A stretch of DNA of 6,358 nucleotides from positions 1 to 6,358 of the forward strand of contig SLIO01000351.1 in the NCBI GenBank assembly GCA_007135635.1, in the 5' to 3' direction. Position numbers and translations under genes: made by a program. A model generated the notes under the pieces. It was not told where the DNA came from. It ran no database searches and was given only the letters and a program-made list of their open reading frames with translations. The DNA comes from Methylomicrobium sp. Its GTDB lineage: Bacteria > Pseudomonadota > Gammaproteobacteria > Methylococcales > Methylomonadaceae. How positions within the stretch are numbered: position 1 is the first letter of the stretch; each line of letters begins with the position of its first letter. Positions 1 to 5,598 of the stretch are shown here, piece after piece.

Positions 1-750
1 GTAACGACGAAGATAGCGTTCCGGCCTATCGCGTAATATCGGGCCGTGAGTCGGCGCGATGACCGAAATCGGCAATGGCTCAATCAAATCCAGCGCACGC
101 ACGACATATTCCTTGAACGGACGCATGATGTGCGCATAGTAATATTCGAATGAAAACCGGAAATCGCCGACCCGGTCGTTAAACAGTCGATTGTCGCAAA
201 AATGACAACCGAAAACATCGCCGGAAAATAAAATGTTTTCCTCAGGCAAATATGTACATTGCGTATCGGGCCAGTGTAAATAAGGCGTATGCAGAAATTC
301 CAAGCTTCGGTCTCCCAGCGACACGCGGTCGCCGGTCAATACTGGCGTATAGCTGATCCGATCGTGCTTGAGCAGGGCTTTCAGCATCGCTTGTGCCTTT
401 TGCGAAATATACAAACGCGCGCCCGGCGCGCGCCTCATCAATTCCGGTAATGCGCCGGTATGATCCGGTTCGAGATGGTTGAGCACGATGACTTTGACTT
501 CGTCGTAATCAGCGATGCTTTCAAGCCTTGCAAAAAAATCATCGGCAAAACCTTCTTTGACCGTATCGACAACTGCAACGCCCTCGCTGCCGCGTATCGC
601 ATAGGCGTTATAGGTCGTGCCGTTGGCGGTTTTCAAGATGATGTCGAAAGTGCGAAGATTCGGGTCCAAAGCCCCTATCCAATGCACTCTTTCAGACAAC
701 TTGATAGCTTTCGAACGTCCCTGCCGATCAGACAATTCGAGTTTTTTCAC
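1..750 (-). CDS. fprA: FprA-type flavodiiron protein (A-type flavoprotein), N-terminal 250 residues, runs off left edge
   Basis: This gene encodes the metallo-beta-lactamase-like diiron domain of a flavodiiron protein, a soluble enzyme family that reduces O2 to water and/or NO to N2O. The diiron ligands are visible: H92-x-E94-x-D96-H97 in NHLEPDH, then H159 in LHWPD after 62 residues, D178 in SGDVFG after a further 18, and H235 in APTHGPI. These spacings fit the family well. The C-terminal flavodoxin (FMN) domain would lie beyond position 1, so the protein is cut by the window and not shown to be truncated in nature. The start is GTG at 750-748, overlapping the nifO TGA as GTGA, with an AGGTG ribosome site upstream, so the two genes are probably translationally coupled. 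Its place at the end of the nifB-fdxN-nifO run suggests nif-linked expression and a role in protecting nitrogenase or in electron transfer. That role is inferred. Whether O2 or NO is the substrate cannot be told from this sequence. Confidence 0.93.
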   Translation of the reverse strand, partial: MKKLELSDRQGRSKAIKLSERVHWIGALDPNLRTFDIILKTANGTTYNAYAIRGSEGVAVVDTVKEGFADDFFARLESIADYDEVKVIVLNHLEPDHTGALPELMRRAPGARLYISQKAQAMLKALLKHDRISYTPVLTGDRVSLGDRSLEFLHTPYLHWPDTQCTYLPEENILFSGDVFGCHFCDNRLFNDRVGDFRFSFEYYYAHIMRPFKEYVVRALDLIEPLPISVIAPTHGPILRDRPERYLRRY

Positions 751-1172
751 GGTTTACACCTTGCACCAATCTCGATGCGATTACAGGTTTCCCAATCGTG
801 TTCGGCGGAACCTGGCTTCAAACCGATCCAAGCATCAATCAAAACCGGATCGAACCCGGCCATGCGTATATTGCCTGACTCCAACAAGGGCCGGCGAATC
901 AAAATCGGATCATCGATCATCGCACTGATGGCTTCCAGCTCCGTCATCGCGTTCGGGTTCAGCAAGCCTTGTTTGATTTTCGGTGCGCTCGGATTGAACC
1001 AGTCCGAAATCGGTCTATTAAGGAAAAACGACCGCAGTTTCGTCGGCTCATAGGCCCAGGGTTGACGCAAAAGATCGTGTACGATTAGCACATGTTCAGC
1101 CCCTGCCAACAACTGTTTTTGCCGAACATTATTGAGACAACCCGGTTTTTCGTAGAAATTGATAAGCGCCAT
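747..1172 (-). CDS. nifO: NifO, ArsC/Spx-like nitrogenase-associated protein
   Basis: The product is a 141-residue protein of the thioredoxin-fold ArsC-like family found in nif clusters. It begins MALINFYEKPGC, with a single N-terminal cysteine (C12) where arsenate reductases carry their active-site cysteine. It has the family's DDPILIRRPLL segment, containing the arginine region expected near the anion site, at about residues 85-95. The ATG at 1172 is chosen over an in-frame upstream ATG at 1241 because GGAGG lies just 5 nt before it and homology starts there. It follows fdxN by 70 bp and overlaps the flavodiiron gene by 4 bp. In Azotobacter the nifB-fdxN-nifO order is the same, and I recall that NifO there influences molybdenum use between nitrate reductase and nitrogenase. 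Its biochemical activity is not established, and arsenate reduction is unlikely to be its job in this context. Confidence 0.9.
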   Translation of the reverse strand: MALINFYEKPGCLNNVRQKQLLAGAEHVLIVHDLLRQPWAYEPTKLRSFFLNRPISDWFNPSAPKIKQGLLNPNAMTELEAISAMIDDPILIRRPLLESGNIRMAGFDPVLIDAWIGLKPGSAEHDWETCNRIEIGARCKP

Positions 1173-1242
1173 TAAAGCCTCCGCGATAAAAACTAAATTC
1201 TCAAAAAATCCATTTTCGATCGACTGATAACGCTCACACACA

Positions 1243-1521
1243 TCAATGTGCCTGCAATTCGGCCATCGCCTCGGCCATTTTCTCGGGGGGTATGCCGGTC
1301 AAAGAACCGGGCGGATTCAATGCTACTCCAAACGCATCGAGAATCGCACCTTCGATCGGGCAGATGCTTGCACATTGCGGCACCGAATAATCGCCTTCGC
1401 ATTCGGTGCATTTTTTAGGGTCGATCAAAAAATGGGGTTTCGCTTCATAAATCGCCTTGCTAGGACATAGCGGCTCGCAGGCAAAGCAATTGACGCAGGA
1501 TTCGATAATTTTTAGAGCCAT
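1243..1521 (-). CDS. fdxN: FdxN, 2[4Fe-4S] nif-associated ferredoxin
   Basis: This is a 92-residue bacterial-type ferredoxin. The first cluster motif is C9-x2-C12-x2-C15-x3-C19-P. The second is C38-x2-C41-x8-C50-x3-C54-P, with the longer loop typical of Allochromatium-type 2[4Fe-4S] ferredoxins. A C-terminal extension of about 35 residues without cysteines follows and ends in a short helical stretch. Start MALKIIESC at 1521 is chosen because the first cluster begins eight residues later, as in the family. The longer in-frame ORF back to 1599 runs into a palindromic repeat. Ribosome-site quality is modest (GGGAT about 9 nt upstream). In Azotobacter, FdxN has been linked to the NifB step of FeMo-cofactor synthesis as an electron donor, and its position directly downstream of nifB fits. 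The 248-bp spacer from nifB contains two hairpin repeats, so co-transcription with nifB is likely but less certain. Confidence 0.93.
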   Translation of the reverse strand: MALKIIESCVNCFACEPLCPSKAIYEAKPHFLIDPKKCTECEGDYSVPQCASICPIEGAILDAFGVALNPPGSLTGIPPEKMAEAMAELQAH

Positions 1522-1561
1522 GATGCTATCCCGTTGGAAAGTAAAGTCTGTCGCTAGGTAG

Positions 1562-1617
1562 GTCGGGTTAGCGCTACCGAAACCCGACATTACACCCAAA
1601 TGCTTCGGGTTTCGGGT
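1562..1617. repeat. Palindromic intergenic repeat between nifB and fdxN (hairpin)
   Basis: Two overlapping inverted repeats are visible. GTCGGGTT at 1562-1569 pairs with AACCCGAC at 1581-1588. CCGAAACCCGA at 1577-1587 pairs perfectly with TCGGGTTTCGG at 1605-1615 across a 17-nt loop. The two pairings share the AACCCGA arm, so alternative hairpins are possible. The core resembles a GGTCGGGTTAGCG-type dispersed repeat that I remember from several gammaproteobacterial genomes; copy number here cannot be seen. There is no T-run after either stem on the minus strand, so it is not a canonical intrinsic terminator. It could still slow transcription or stabilise the 3' end of the nifB message. Confidence 0.7.
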
Positions 1618-1691
1618 AACCTAACACGATCTAAATGGTTCAATTTCCGCCCCCGGCTAATATATAGACACTTGTGTATAACAATCGAAAT

Positions 1692-1774
1692 CGTAGGATA
1701 CGCATCGCGTACCATTATCCAAGGCTTCCGGCTGTTGCAAAATTTTTGATAAGGTAATCAATGCATACCCTACG
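1692..1774. repeat. Imperfect palindromic repeat that includes the nifB stop codon
   Basis: CGTAGGATACGC at 1692-1703 is inverted as GCATACCCTACG at 1763-1774 (10 of 12 match). On extension inward by about ten more bases, 17 of 22 positions still match. The outer arm on the minus strand reads CGTAGGGTATGC, and its TAG is the stop codon of nifB (1772-1770). The GGTACGCG-TGCGTA-CCTACG core looks like a dispersed gammaproteobacterial repeat. The whole is about 83 bp with a loop holding no recognisable gene. It could form a long imperfect hairpin at the end of the nifB coding region. Confidence 0.65.
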
Positions 1775-3260
1775 CAACCGCTCGCTCGGCCTGGTCGACT
1801 TCATCCAGCTTGCCGCCTTGTGCCATTTCCTTGTAAACTGCCAACACAGCATCCTTGATCGGCTCCATCGCATGTTCGCCGTTCGGCATGATGCCGGCCT
1901 GCTCGAGTATTTCCCAGGGCTCGAAGCCAACCTTAGAACACAACACCGCCTCGCAGCCTTCCAAAGATCTTATCGTACGCTGCAGCACCGTTTCGCCATC
2001 GCCACAGGTCGTGTCGCCGCCGCAATATTGGTCTGCCTTGCGGTGGCTGATGAAGCGCACGCCCTCCGGCGAAGCCTCATAGATCAAAAATTCCTTCGCA
2101 TGTCCGAAATGCACGTTGATGACGCCCTGCCCGCTAGTCGCGACCGCCATCAGAACCGGCCTTGTCGTCATTTTTTCTTCCTGCACGAATTGTTCGGCTT
2201 TTTTGGCCTTCACTTCGCGTTTGCTGTTCATTTCGGCTTCGATCGCCTGATGAATCACCTTGCGTTTCTCCATCGCGGCCTGGTAATCAATTTCCATCGT
2301 TTCAATCTTGTCTAGCGTGAATTCGTCGCCTCTATCCTCACCCAAAAGTCCGACCGCATCGGCGCGGCATTGGCGGCAATGGCGCATCATGTTCATGTCA
2401 CCGGAACATTCGTCTTGCAAATCCTGAAGTTCACCGGCATTCGGCTCCCGCTGTCCCATCACGCCGTAAAATGTACCGTGCTCGGCCTCGGCGATCAGCG
2501 GCATCACATTATGCAAAAACGCGCCCTTGGCCTTGACGATCTTACTGACCTCTGCCAAATGCTTATCGTTGACACCGGGAATCATCACCGAATTGACCTT
2601 AACCAGAATGCCTTTCGCGACCAGCATTTCTAGACCCTTCTGTTGCTGTTCGATCAGAATCTTCGCAGCTTTCTTGCCTTTGATACGCCGGTTTTCCCAG
2701 AAAATCCAAGGGTAGATCTTTGCGCCGATCTCGGGATCGACGCAATTGATCGTGATCGTGACATGATCGATGTTGTGTTTAGATAGCTCTTCGACCGAAT
2801 CGGGCAAAGCCAAACCGTTCGTCGATACGCAGAGCTTGATATCCGGTGCATGCTGACTAAGCCTGCGGAACGTTTCGAAGGTGCGTTCGGGATTGGCAAG
2901 CGGGTCGCCGGGACCGGCGATGCCAAGCACGGTCATTTGCGGAATGTTGGCCGCGACCGCCATAGTTTTCTTGACGGCTTGGTCCGGCGTCAGCAGTTCC
3001 GAAACGACGCCGGGACGCGATTCGTTCGCGCAGTCGTATTTGCGGTTGCAATAATGGCATTGGATATTACAGGCAGGCGCGACCGCGACATGCATGCGCG
3101 CGAAATAATGATGCGCGTCTTCGGAGTAACAGGGATGATTTTGCACCTTAGCCCTAATCTCATCAGACAAATGCCCCAACTGGTCGTCGGTGGAGCCGCA
3201 AGAACCGGCGGAGCATCCGCCCTTGCTTGCAGGTGTTTCGTTGAGTACTGGCAATTCCAT
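1770..3260 (-). CDS. nifB: NifB, radical SAM FeMo-cofactor precursor (NifB-co) synthase with C-terminal NifX-like domain
   Basis: NifB fuses two [4Fe-4S] units and inserts a SAM-derived carbide and a sulfur to form the 8Fe precursor of the nitrogenase cofactor, in the cytoplasm. The 496-residue length is normal for the two-domain form. Visible features are the N-terminal GGCSAGSCG and HPC (C44) motifs and the radical-SAM cluster motif C64-x3-C68-x2-C71 (CNIQCHYC). There is also a GIAGPGDPL SAM-binding segment at about 113-121, further cysteines at 285, 295 and 298 (CRQC), and a C-terminal NifX/NafY-like domain from about residue 365 (VLMAVATSGQG, VHFGHAKEF). Start MELPVLN at 3260 is chosen over the ATG at 3317 because GAGGTG lies 6 nt upstream and because the -24/-12 promoter at 3297-3312 would fall inside the longer ORF. 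It is preceded by NifA and sigma-54 sites and followed by fdxN. Its stop codon sits in a palindromic repeat. Confidence 0.98.
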   Translation of the reverse strand: MELPVLNETPASKGGCSAGSCGSTDDQLGHLSDEIRAKVQNHPCYSEDAHHYFARMHVAVAPACNIQCHYCNRKYDCANESRPGVVSELLTPDQAVKKTMAVAANIPQMTVLGIAGPGDPLANPERTFETFRRLSQHAPDIKLCVSTNGLALPDSVEELSKHNIDHVTITINCVDPEIGAKIYPWIFWENRRIKGKKAAKILIEQQQKGLEMLVAKGILVKVNSVMIPGVNDKHLAEVSKIVKAKGAFLHNVMPLIAEAEHGTFYGVMGQREPNAGELQDLQDECSGDMNMMRHCRQCRADAVGLLGEDRGDEFTLDKIETMEIDYQAAMEKRKVIHQAIEAEMNSKREVKAKKAEQFVQEEKMTTRPVLMAVATSGQGVINVHFGHAKEFLIYEASPEGVRFISHRKADQYCGGDTTCGDGETVLQRTIRSLEGCEAVLCSKVGFEPWEILEQAGIMPNGEHAMEPIKDAVLAVYKEMAQGGKLDEVDQAERAVA

Positions 3261-3296
3261 GAATGGCACCTCGCTTATGTTTGTCAATAAGCTTTT

Positions 3297-3312
3297 TGCA
3301 CAGTTCGTGCCA
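3297..3312 (-). promoter_or_regulatory. Sigma-54 (-24/-12) promoter of nifB
   Basis: On the minus strand the sequence is TGGCACGAACTGTGCA. The consensus is TGGCACG-N4-TTGCW, and only one position differs (G for the first T of TTGC). The invariant GG (3311-3310) and GC (3299-3298) are separated by exactly 10 nt. The predicted transcription start is near 3287, which gives a leader of about 27 nt to the nifB ATG and supports the start at 3260. Confidence 0.92.
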
Positions 3313-3374
3313 GCCACGAATAAAACGCTATCCTATTGTTTTTAATATACTAATAAATAATAGAAAGGAATTTT

Positions 3375-3390
3375 TGTCGTAAAACTCACA
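3375..3390 (-). promoter_or_regulatory. NifA upstream activator sequence, proximal (TGT-N10-ACA)
   Basis: TGT at 3375-3377 and ACA at 3388-3390 are separated by exactly 10 nt, matching the NifA binding consensus. The centre is about 96 bp upstream of the predicted nifB start, within the usual range for an enhancer working with sigma-54. The AT-rich stretch between it and the promoter (about 3331-3374) is where an IHF bend would be expected, but I see no convincing IHF match. Confidence 0.88.
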
Positions 3391-3407
3391 TCGTTCATCT
3401 TTGTCAA

Positions 3408-3423
3408 TGTGGTTAATCGGACA
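3408..3423 (-). promoter_or_regulatory. NifA upstream activator sequence, distal (TGT-N10-ACA)
   Basis: TGT at 3408-3410 and ACA at 3421-3423 again flank exactly 10 nt. The centre is 33 bp (three helical turns) from the proximal site, so two NifA dimers would sit on the same DNA face. It lies 44 bp from the edge of the composite repeat that starts at 3468. Confidence 0.85.
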
Positions 3424-3564
3424 ATCCAAGTCATCGATGTTGAAAACCAGAAAAGGAATAAAAGGGGTCTAAAAAGGGTCAGGTTCTGAGGTATCCCCAC
3501 AAAATAGCCAAATAAAACGATTTTCTATGGCTGAAAATTGATAGATATATTGATTTTTTCATCG

Positions 3565-3585
3565 TTCCTACGCTCTGCGTGGGAA
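3565..3585. repeat. Short hairpin within the composite element
   Basis: TTCCTACGC (3565-3573) pairs along its whole length with GCGTGGGAA (3577-3585), counting one T-G pair, across a 3-nt TCT loop. It is the left member of the internal inverted pair. The right copy (3704-3729) has decayed and no longer folds as well. Confidence 0.6.
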
Positions 3586-3751
3586 TGCATCCCGGTACGA
3601 TCTGCGTCCCCAGAGGTCGATAATCCCGACAAGAGCAACGATACATTCTCTACTGTTTCTTAATCCAATTGTCCGCCGCAGTCGACGCAAAGCGTCTAAA
3701 GCGGCATTCCCACGCAGAATATGGGAACGAGCGTTTTGTGGGCATACCTCA

Positions 3752-3792
3752 GGGTCAGGTTACTTTTATCTCTAATAAAAGTAACCTGACCC
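3752..3792. repeat. Perfect 18-bp hairpin downstream of bfr
   Basis: GGGTCAGGTTACTTTTAT (3752-3769) and its exact reverse complement (3775-3792) flank a 5-nt loop. It lies 67 nt past the bfr stop, inside the right arm of the composite element. No T-run follows on the minus strand, so it is not a classical intrinsic terminator, although a stem this stable may still mark or protect the end of the bfd-bfr message. Confidence 0.75.
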
Positions 3793-3859
3793 CTTTTAGA
3801 TCGACCAAGCTTCTGATCGTTGTGTCATTCCGAAAGGATCTGTATTGTCGATCAGCCGA

Positions 3860-4324
3860 TTAAATTTGCGATTGCAGATAATTTTGCAGACCAATTTTTG
3901 CTATGAGCTCCAACTGCGTTTCCAACCAATCGACATGCTCTTCTTCGCTTTCGAGAATTTCCTCAAACAATTCGCGCGTCACGTAATCATTCACTTTTTC
4001 ACAATAGGCTATGGCTTCTTTCAATAGAGGAATGGCCAAGAGTTCAAGCTTTAGATCGCAATTTAGCATCTCCTCGGGATTTTCCCCAATCATGAGCTTG
4101 CCGAGGTCTTGCAGATTAGGCAGTCCTTCCAAAAATAAAATACGCTCGATTAGCCGATCGGCATGTTTCATCTCATCGATCGATTCATGGTATTCCTTCT
4201 CATTAAGCTTTTGAAATCCCCAATTTTTGTACATGCGAGCATGCAAAAAATACTGATTGATCGCGGTCAATTCGTTTTCTAAGACCCGGTTTAAATAATC
4301 GATAATTTGTTTTTCGCTTTGCAT
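3860..4324 (-). CDS. bfr: Bacterioferritin (haem-binding 24-mer iron store)
   Basis: Bacterioferritin oxidises Fe(II) and stores it as a ferric mineral in a cytoplasmic 24-subunit shell with haem at subunit interfaces. The protein is 154 residues, close to the usual length. All ferroxidase ligands fall at the standard positions: E18, E51, H54, E94, E127 and H130, and the haem ligand is M52 in DEMKH. The start at 4324 has AAGGA about 8 nt upstream. It lies 11 bp after bfd, so the pair is almost certainly co-transcribed, with Bfd reducing the stored iron. Placement between rnf and nifB suggests a link with the heavy iron demand of nitrogenase and cofactor assembly. Regulation by iron is common for the family, but no Fur site is evident here. 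Confidence 0.97.
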   Translation of the reverse strand: MQSEKQIIDYLNRVLENELTAINQYFLHARMYKNWGFQKLNEKEYHESIDEMKHADRLIERILFLEGLPNLQDLGKLMIGENPEEMLNCDLKLELLAIPLLKEAIAYCEKVNDYVTRELFEEILESEEEHVDWLETQLELIAKIGLQNYLQSQI

Positions 4325-4335
4325 CTACTATTTCC

Positions 4336-4539
4336 TTAAAGCTGTTCGGTTAACACGCTGGACTGCTTCACTATCTGATTGAGTCGGTTGGTTAGGATTT
4401 CGGCGATCTCTCTATTACATTTTCCGCAAGATCCACCGACTCCCAGGCATTTGAAAAGCTGTCTTCGTGAACATAAACCGTTATCGATAGCCGTTGCTAA
4501 TTGCATTTCTGTAACGCCTTTACAATTGCAGATATACAT
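4336..4539 (-). CDS. bfd: Bacterioferritin-associated ferredoxin Bfd ([2Fe-2S])
   Basis: This 67-residue protein has the BFD fold signature. C4 and C6 (YICNCKG) and C38-x2-C41 (GGSCGKC) are at the same positions as in well-studied Bfd proteins and ligate a [2Fe-2S] cluster. Bfd docks on bacterioferritin and passes electrons to the haem so that stored Fe(III) is released. The start at 4539 has AAGGTAGG upstream. It sits 76 bp after rnfH and 11 bp before bfr. A related BFD-like domain occurs in NifU and nitrite reductases, but this short stand-alone form next to bfr is best read as Bfd. Confidence 0.94.
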   Translation of the reverse strand: MYICNCKGVTEMQLATAIDNGLCSRRQLFKCLGVGGSCGKCNREIAEILTNRLNQIVKQSSVLTEQL

Positions 4540-4591
4540 AAAAACCTACCTTCATGTCATTCGTCATCAATGTTAATAACGGTCTATACGC

Positions 4592-4603
4592 AAACTCGAG
4601 TTT
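4592..4603. repeat. Perfect 12-bp palindrome upstream of bfd
   Basis: AAACTCGAGTTT reads identically on both strands and lies in the 76-bp rnfH-bfd gap, 53 bp before the bfd start. A small dyad like this could be an operator half of a bfd-bfr promoter, but I see no convincing -35/-10 pair with it, and 12-bp palindromes also occur by chance. Confidence 0.3.
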
Positions 4604-4615
4604 AAAAATCATAAA

Positions 4616-4876
4616 CTAAAGCTTTCTACGCTTGACCAATTTTGGGTCTGCAATGATCGGCCGGTAGATTTCGACGCGGTCGCCGTCTTTCACGACGGTA
4701 TCCAATTTAGCTATCTTGCCGAATATACCGACTTTTTGAACCGTTAAATCGATTTCCGGATACTGTTTCAACAATCCCGACAATTCGATCGCTTGCTCTA
4801 TCGTACTCTCACCCGGCACCTCGATACGCATCCAGGTTTGCCGATCGGCGTCCCCGTAACAAATTCCGACGTTCAT
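4616..4876 (-). CDS. rnfH: RnfH, small Rnf-associated protein (UPF0125/RnfH family)
   Basis: This is an 86-residue soluble protein of the RnfH family, which has a beta-grasp (ubiquitin-like) fold. Recognisable parts are the N-terminal VGICYGD strand, the KVGIFGK turn at about 48-54, and the C-terminal DGDRVEIYRPIIADPK stretch followed by the basic tail KRRKL. Its function is not settled. In diazotrophs it closes the rnfABCDGEH operon, and in Azotobacter rnf1 it is the last gene. A related family member, RatB, lies next to RatA in other bacteria, but the rnfE neighbour here decides for RnfH. The start has AGGGGA 6 nt upstream, overlapping the rnfE stop, and the gap to rnfE is 10 bp. Confidence 0.92.
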   Translation of the reverse strand: MNVGICYGDADRQTWMRIEVPGESTIEQAIELSGLLKQYPEIDLTVQKVGIFGKIAKLDTVVKDGDRVEIYRPIIADPKLVKRRKL

Positions 4877-4886
4877 CGCGATTCCC

Positions 4887-5576
4887 CTAACTTTCTATAA
4901 CCGCTTCACCGGTCGTTACACGAATTGTTCTTGAGGCAAACCGCCTATCGACCAGACGCTTTCCTGCGATAATAAAGCCGAGCGCGATAAAACCACCCGG
5001 CGGCAAGGCGGCCAACAAAAATCCTTTGTAATCGGAAATCAGTGTCACCTCCAGAAAAGACAAAGACTCGCCCAGCAGCAACGACGCATTAGCAAATAAA
5101 GTTCCGGACGAAATGATTTCCCGCACTGCACCCAGCAGAACCAATACGAGCATAAAACCGAAACCCATCATCAAGCCGTCCCACAAAGATAAGGCAACCG
5201 AATTCTTCGATGCATACGATTCGGCGCGTCCCAAAATCGCACAATTTGTGACAATCAGCGGGATGAATAATCCCAGCACTTTGTGCATCTCATGCAGCCA
5301 GGCATTCATAGTCATATCGACCAGCGTCACCAATGCGGCGATCAGTAAAACGAATACCGGAATCCTGACTTCCGCTGGAATGAGATGCCTGTTGAGCGAC
5401 ACCAATCCGTTCGAACAGACCAGCACAACCAGTGTCGCAAGCCCCATACCTAAGCCGTTGGTTGCCGTTCCTGTCACAGCCAACAACGGACAAAGCGCCA
5501 GATTTTGACCGAATACGACATTGTTATGCCAAAGGCCCTCGCCGGCCAATTTTTTGTAGGTTTCGGGTAATAACAT
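4887..5576 (-). CDS. rnfE: RnfE, membrane subunit of the Rnf ferredoxin:NAD+ oxidoreductase complex
   Basis: RnfE is an inner-membrane subunit of the ion-translocating Rnf complex, which drives reduction of ferredoxin or flavodoxin for nitrogenase at the expense of the ion gradient and NADH. The 229-residue protein has about six hydrophobic helices. Conserved segments are NNVVFGQNLALCPLLAVT with C29 and FIPLIVTNCAILGRAE with C112, the cysteines that, with the matching pair of RnfA, hold a membrane-embedded [2Fe-2S] cluster. The C-terminus carries LPPGGFIALGF and a basic cytoplasmic tail. The start at 5576 is chosen because GGAG lies 7 nt upstream and because the longer ORF to 5669 overlaps rnfG and has no family similarity. 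It follows rnfG by 22 bp. NqrD is the paralogue in Na+-NQR, but the RnfG and RnfH neighbours settle the identity. Confidence 0.97.
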   Translation of the reverse strand: MLLPETYKKLAGEGLWHNNVVFGQNLALCPLLAVTGTATNGLGMGLATLVVLVCSNGLVSLNRHLIPAEVRIPVFVLLIAALVTLVDMTMNAWLHEMHKVLGLFIPLIVTNCAILGRAESYASKNSVALSLWDGLMMGFGFMLVLVLLGAVREIISSGTLFANASLLLGESLSFLEVTLISDYKGFLLAALPPGGFIALGFIIAGKRLVDRRFASRTIRVTTGEAVIES

Positions 5577-5598
5577 ATCAAGTCTCCAATAACATGGA

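Larger units (their letters stand above)
3468..3800. mobile_element. Composite MITE-like inverted-repeat element between bfr and nifB
   Basis: This 333-bp stretch has nested terminal inverted repeats. The outer pair is 3468-3485 with 3783-3800 (TCTAAAAAGGGTCAGGTT, 17 of 18). The inner pair is 3487-3504 with 3734-3751 (TGAGGTATCCCCACAAAA, 17 of 18). Inside is a third inverted pair, 3563-3588 with 3704-3729 (22 of 26, core CTGCGTGGGAATGC). It encodes no transposase; the short ORFs are not protein-like. The GGGTCAGGTT and GCGTGGGAATGC cores look like repeat families I know from gammaproteobacteria, the former sometimes near REP-type transposases. No clear target-site duplication is visible. Together with the nifB control region it accounts for most of the 600-bp gap. 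The flanks 3424-3467 and 3801-3859 hold nothing I recognise. Confidence 0.75.

Noticed and set aside
460..1053. Long plus-strand open frame
   Set aside because: It runs antisense to the flavodiiron and nifO genes, whose minus-strand products have clear family motifs. It has no recognisable domain or ribosome site.
1657..1684. Possible sigma-70 promoter for fdxN (TTGTTA, 16 nt, TATTAG)
   Set aside because: Each hexamer matches only 4 of 6 in an AT-rich patch, and the distance to fdxN would place a palindromic repeat in the leader. Too weak to call.
1761..2315. Plus-strand open frame of 184 codons
   Set aside because: It is entirely antisense to the C-terminal part of nifB and its residue composition is that of a mirrored frame.
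3752..3792. Hairpin as rho-independent terminator of bfr
   Set aside because: The stem is strong, but no T-run follows on the minus strand, and the sequence is explained as part of the inverted-repeat element.
3424..3800. CRISPR array
   Set aside because: The repeats are inverted pairs with unequal spacing, not regularly spaced direct repeats with unique spacers.
3669..3863. Small plus-strand ORF between nifB and bfr
   Set aside because: It lies across the right part of the repeat element, including the perfect hairpin, and its translation simply reflects repeat sequence.
4498..4512. TGT/ACA-like NifA site within bfd
   Set aside because: The spacing is 9 nt and not 10, it is inside a coding region, and no -24/-12 promoter accompanies it.
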